From: Tissierellia bacterium
GTDB taxonomy: Bacteria; Bacillota; Clostridia; Tissierellales; Sedimentibacteraceae
DNA: 8,081 nt
Assembly: GCA_028700795.1 (NCBI GenBank)
Contig: JAQVRY010000037.1
Location: forward strand, 1-8,081
Direction of reading: 5' to 3'
Part shown: one piece after another, positions 5,609 to 8,081 of the stretch
Layout: each line of letters opens with the position of its first letter
Numbering within the stretch: position 1 is the first letter of the stretch
The notes under the pieces: generated by a model
Told to the model about the DNA's origin: nothing
The model's input: only the letters and a program-made list of their open reading frames with translations
Database searches by the model: none
Program-made: the position numbers and the translations under genes

Positions 5609-6708
5609 TGGTAGATATAAGCAGAAAAGGAACAAGCTTTAATGATATAGTTAAAAAAATAGGATTCCCTACTATTTTTATTGGCGGATTCTGGATATTG
5701 CTGCTTATTGCAGGAGGAGCTTTAGGAATATCTATTAAAACTTTAATAAGCGATACAATAAAACGTGCCGGCATGAACGGTATACTGGTTTTAGCCATGG
5801 TTCCTTCAATACAATCAGGAACAGGTCCCAACTTTGCATTGCCGGTAGGTATAGTATGCGGTTTATTTGCCACAGTATTGGCTATAGAATTCGGGTTTAC
5901 CGGATGGGCATGGTTGTTTGTGTCAATTGCTTTTTCCATTCCATTGTCAGTTGTCGTAGGATACCTGTACGGCAAGCTTTTAAATGCCGTTAAAGGCTCC
6001 GAAATGACAATTGCAACATATACGGGGTTTTCAATTGTTGCGGCAATGTGCCTTGCATGGCTTATGATACCCTTTAAAAGCCCAAATATGGGATGGTTTA
6101 TTGGAAATGGATTAAGAGAAACAATACAGTTAGATGTAATCGGCGGAGACAAAATATTAAGTAACTTTTTGAGCTTCTCATTATTTGGAGAAAACGGGTT
6201 AATAACCGTAGGCGGTGAAAAAGGAATAATAATCCCAACGGGTATGCTTATAATATTTTTCCTGTGCTGTTTTATAGTATGGATTTATTTCAGGTCTAAA
6301 TCAGGTATTGCCATATCTGCCGGAGGCATTAATCCTAAATTTGCCCAATCTTCAGGAATTGATATTGATAAATGCAGGATAAAAGCAAATATTTTATCAA
6401 CAATTATGGGAGCAATAGGAATTATAGTATATTCACAGGGTTACGGCTATACACAGCTTTATACCGCGCCCCTTATGATGGCATTTCCTGCTGTTGCCGC
6501 TGTGTTAATCGGCGGAGCTTCTGCTCAAAGGGCAAAGGTATCTCACGTAATAATAGGCGTTATAATATACCAGGGTCTTTTTACCACGGCGCTGCCCGTG
6601 GCCAACCAATTGTTTGAAGGCATGGACTTATCCGAAATACTGCGTATGGTAATCCAAAACGGTATAATCCTTTATGCATTGACACAGGTTAAAGGAGGCG
6701 ATAATTAA
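5608..6708 (+). CDS. ABC importer permease 1, BPD_transp_2 type
   Basis: This 366-residue integral membrane protein, in the family of RbsC, LivH/M and the nucleoside permeases, should form half of the transmembrane channel. Hydrophobic segments lie at roughly 20-42, 56-66, 78-95, 100-121, 132-155, 206-228, 262-280, 288-305, 312-335 and 345-361, so 8-10 helices. The cytoplasmic loop that contacts the ATPase is visible as GINPKFAQSSGIDIDKCRIKA (about 240-260), and the family motif LIGGASAQRAKVSHVIIG follows (300-317). The same two landmarks recur in the next gene, marking the two as diverged paralogues. Its ATG shares one base with the ATPase stop (TAATG), with a strong GGGAGGG at 5594-5600, so translation is coupled. 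Confidence 0.92.
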   Translation: MVDISRKGTSFNDIVKKIGFPTIFIGGFWILLLIAGGALGISIKTLISDTIKRAGMNGILVLAMVPSIQSGTGPNFALPVGIVCGLFATVLAIEFGFTGWAWLFVSIAFSIPLSVVVGYLYGKLLNAVKGSEMTIATYTGFSIVAAMCLAWLMIPFKSPNMGWFIGNGLRETIQLDVIGGDKILSNFLSFSLFGENGLITVGGEKGIIIPTGMLIIFFLCCFIVWIYFRSKSGIAISAGGINPKFAQSSGIDIDKCRIKANILSTIMGAIGIIVYSQGYGYTQLYTAPLMMAFPAVAAVLIGGASAQRAKVSHVIIGVIIYQGLFTTALPVANQLFEGMDLSEILRMVIQNGIILYALTQVKGGDN

Positions 6709-8009
6709 TGAATAATGAAAATATATCAGAAAGATTAAACAAATCTAAAGTATCAACATGGGTTGCAGATAACATTGTTTCATTAATATTTGTTGCCTTT
6801 ACTCTGTTTGGATTTTTAGTGTCAGACGGTGTAACAATGAACTTTTTCCTGACAGAATTATCAAGCCGTTTCTTCAGGAATGCATTCCTTGTTTTAGCTC
6901 TTGTAATACCTGTTGTGGCAGGTCTCGGACTTAACTTCGGTATAGTTGTAGGTGCCATGGCAGGGCAAATTGCAATTGCCATAGTATTGTATTTTGGGTG
7001 GGGAGGTCTTAACGGACTTCTTCTGACAATGCTTATAGCATTGCCCATAGCAACACTTTTTGGATATTTAACAGGAATGTTGTACAACAAGACAAGAGGC
7101 CAGGAAATGATTGCCAGCTTAATGGTAGGTTATTTTGCCAACGGTATATATCAATTCTTATTCTTGTTTGTAGTAGGGGTAATAATAAAGGTTCCCAAAA
7201 CCCATCCCATGATTAAGCCTGACGGAGTTGGTGTGAGAATGACAGTTGACATGGGAGCTTATGACAAGGGTGGACTTAAATACACATTGGACAAAATTTG
7301 GGAAATACCTTTCATGTGGGCTATTTTGGCAATATTTGCAGCCATTTTGCTTCTGCAGTTATGGAAAATAATAAGAAATAAGAAAAATCCTGCCTTGTAC
7401 AGATACAATAAAACAATGACTGTAATAAACATTATTCTATGCTTGGCTATGATTGCAATAAGCGTTCAGGCAATCACAACCAATTCAAGTTTAATGATGG
7501 TAAGAAAGGTTCCGGTAGTAACGGGATTATTTATAGTAGCATTATGTATATTCAATGAATTGATTTTGAAAACAAAATTGGGACAGGATTTCAGAAGTGT
7601 AGGACAGAGCCAGCACATTGCTGAGGTTTCAGGCATCAATGTTGATAAAACAAGAATAATAGCAACAATAATGTCAACAGTCTTTGCCGCTTGGGGACAA
7701 ATAATGTACCTGCAGAATATGGGAACCCTTAACACATATGGTGCTCATACACAAATTGGAATGTTTTCTGTTGCAGCTCTATTGGTTGGAGGTGCTTCAA
7801 CTCAAAAGGCAGGAGTAAAGCATGCAATAATGGGTACGATTTTGTTCAACTCAATGTTTATAATGTCTCCTGAAATCGGATTATCACTCTTTGGTAATGC
7901 ATTGCTGGGAGAATATTTCAGAACCTTCATGGTTTATGGAGTTATAGGTCTTGCTTTGGGACTCCACGTTTGGAGAACAAACAAGAAAGGCAAGGTCACT
8001 TTGAATTAG
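6708..8009 (+). CDS. ABC importer permease 2, BPD_transp_2 type
   Basis: This 433-residue membrane protein is the second channel subunit and the last gene of the operon. Hydrophobic segments lie at about 22-42, 57-95 (two segments), 100-124, 136-161, 202-219, 236-256, 268-288, 318-337, 350-366, 371-388 and 405-421. It shares with permease 1 the loop SQHIAEVSGINVDKTRIIAT (about 301-320) and LVGGASTQKAGVKHAIMG (359-376). It is longer by about 67 residues, mainly through a non-hydrophobic stretch at 162-200 and a basic cytoplasmic region at 219-236. These probably give it a distinct role in a heterodimer, as in nucleoside importers with two unlike permeases. The start overlaps the previous stop (TAATG), with AAAGGAGG at 6691-6698. 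A hairpin repeat, not a clear T-tailed terminator, follows the stop. Confidence 0.92.
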   Translation: MNNENISERLNKSKVSTWVADNIVSLIFVAFTLFGFLVSDGVTMNFFLTELSSRFFRNAFLVLALVIPVVAGLGLNFGIVVGAMAGQIAIAIVLYFGWGGLNGLLLTMLIALPIATLFGYLTGMLYNKTRGQEMIASLMVGYFANGIYQFLFLFVVGVIIKVPKTHPMIKPDGVGVRMTVDMGAYDKGGLKYTLDKIWEIPFMWAILAIFAAILLLQLWKIIRNKKNPALYRYNKTMTVINIILCLAMIAISVQAITTNSSLMMVRKVPVVTGLFIVALCIFNELILKTKLGQDFRSVGQSQHIAEVSGINVDKTRIIATIMSTVFAAWGQIMYLQNMGTLNTYGAHTQIGMFSVAALLVGGASTQKAGVKHAIMGTILFNSMFIMSPEIGLSLFGNALLGEYFRTFMVYGVIGLALGLHVWRTNKKGKVTLN

Positions 8010-8019
8010 AGTAAGTATG

Positions 8020-8050
8020 AGATTCTTCGGGCTAAAGCCCTCAGAATGAC
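8020..8050 (-). repeat. dispersed hairpin repeat, copy 2
   Basis: This copy is on the minus strand relative to copy 1 and begins 11 bases after the last gene of the operon. Its outer stem is ATTCT (8022-8026) with AGAAT (8043-8047), then TC opposite TC (GA opposite GA on the repeat's own strand), then an inner stem GGGC (8029-8032) with GCCC (8037-8040). It could stabilise the 3' end of the operon mRNA; there is no T-run for classical termination. The match to copy 1 continues to 8053. Confidence 0.8.
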
Positions 8051-8055
8051 GCCTT

Positions 8056-8081
8056 GTCATCCTGAGCGCAGCGAAGGATCT
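8056..8081 (+). repeat. dispersed hairpin repeat, copy 3 (short variant, at window edge)
   Basis: GTCATCCTGAG at the left and CGAAGGATCT at the right match copies 1 and 2 except for T to C and A to G. These two changes fall opposite each other in the stem (ATCCT 8059-8063 with AGGAT 8075-8079). The interior is only CGCAG instead of the 10-base inner stem. It faces copy 2 with a 5-base gap, so the pair is a larger inverted repeat. It may continue past the window end. Confidence 0.75.

Noticed and set aside
5361..6152. Minus-strand open frame of 263 codons
   Set aside because: It runs antisense across the ATPase end and permease 1, both strongly supported. Its translation is a patchwork of Pro/Ile/Ser-rich residues typical of the antisense of a membrane protein, and it crosses the TAATG junction.
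57..8081. CRISPR array
   Set aside because: The repeats are too few, inverted rather than direct, and not separated by regular unique spacers; no cas gene is present.

Overview
The window looks like chromosomal DNA from a low-GC, Gram-positive anaerobe, probably a member of the Clostridia or Tissierellia. The evidence is the AT-rich codon use, strong AGGAGG-type ribosome binding sites, consensus sigma-A promoters, a YhaM-type exoribonuclease and a lipoprotein-anchored importer. I cannot name the genus. There is no sign of phage, plasmid, insertion sequence or CRISPR.

Left part (1-2510): the first ~50 bases may hold the last codons of an upstream gene. A structured dispersed repeat (57-89) and a rho-independent terminator (108-134) follow. 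A monocistronic yhaM-like gene (OB fold plus HD nuclease; 211-1224) has its own extended -10 promoter. It converges on an unrecognised gene on the minus strand (1260-1940, probably extending to 2042), and the two share one 10-bp terminator hairpin. The unrecognised gene is divergent from a small, highly charged helical protein gene (2183-2491) across a ~140-bp intergenic region with possible back-to-back promoters. The minus-strand gene is odd: its only good Shine-Dalgarno sequence lies 34 codons upstream of the first ATG, in front of an in-frame ATT codon.

Right part (2511-8009): a complete four-gene ABC importer operon. A perfect TTGACA-17-TATAAT promoter, with two operator-like palindromes just upstream, drives a DUF3798-family lipoprotein (type I periplasmic-binding fold). 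Next come a double-domain RbsA/MglA-type ATPase and two different membrane permeases of the branched-chain amino acid/ribose type (BPD_transp_2). The three downstream genes are tightly packed with TAATG overlaps. A 47-nt hairpin separates the binding protein from the ATPase and probably lets the lipoprotein be made in excess. The architecture resembles ribose and nucleoside (Bmp/Nup) importers, but the binding protein belongs to a different, functionally uncharacterised family. No catabolic gene in the window reveals the substrate.

Both ends carry copies of one dispersed hairpin repeat. One copy is at 57-89, and two head-to-head copies lie at 8020-8081, right after the operon. The three copies show paired compensatory changes in two separate stem positions and keep a tandem G-A/G-A internal loop, so the hairpin fold, not just the sequence, appears to be conserved. 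This and the uncharacterised importer are the most interesting parts of the window.
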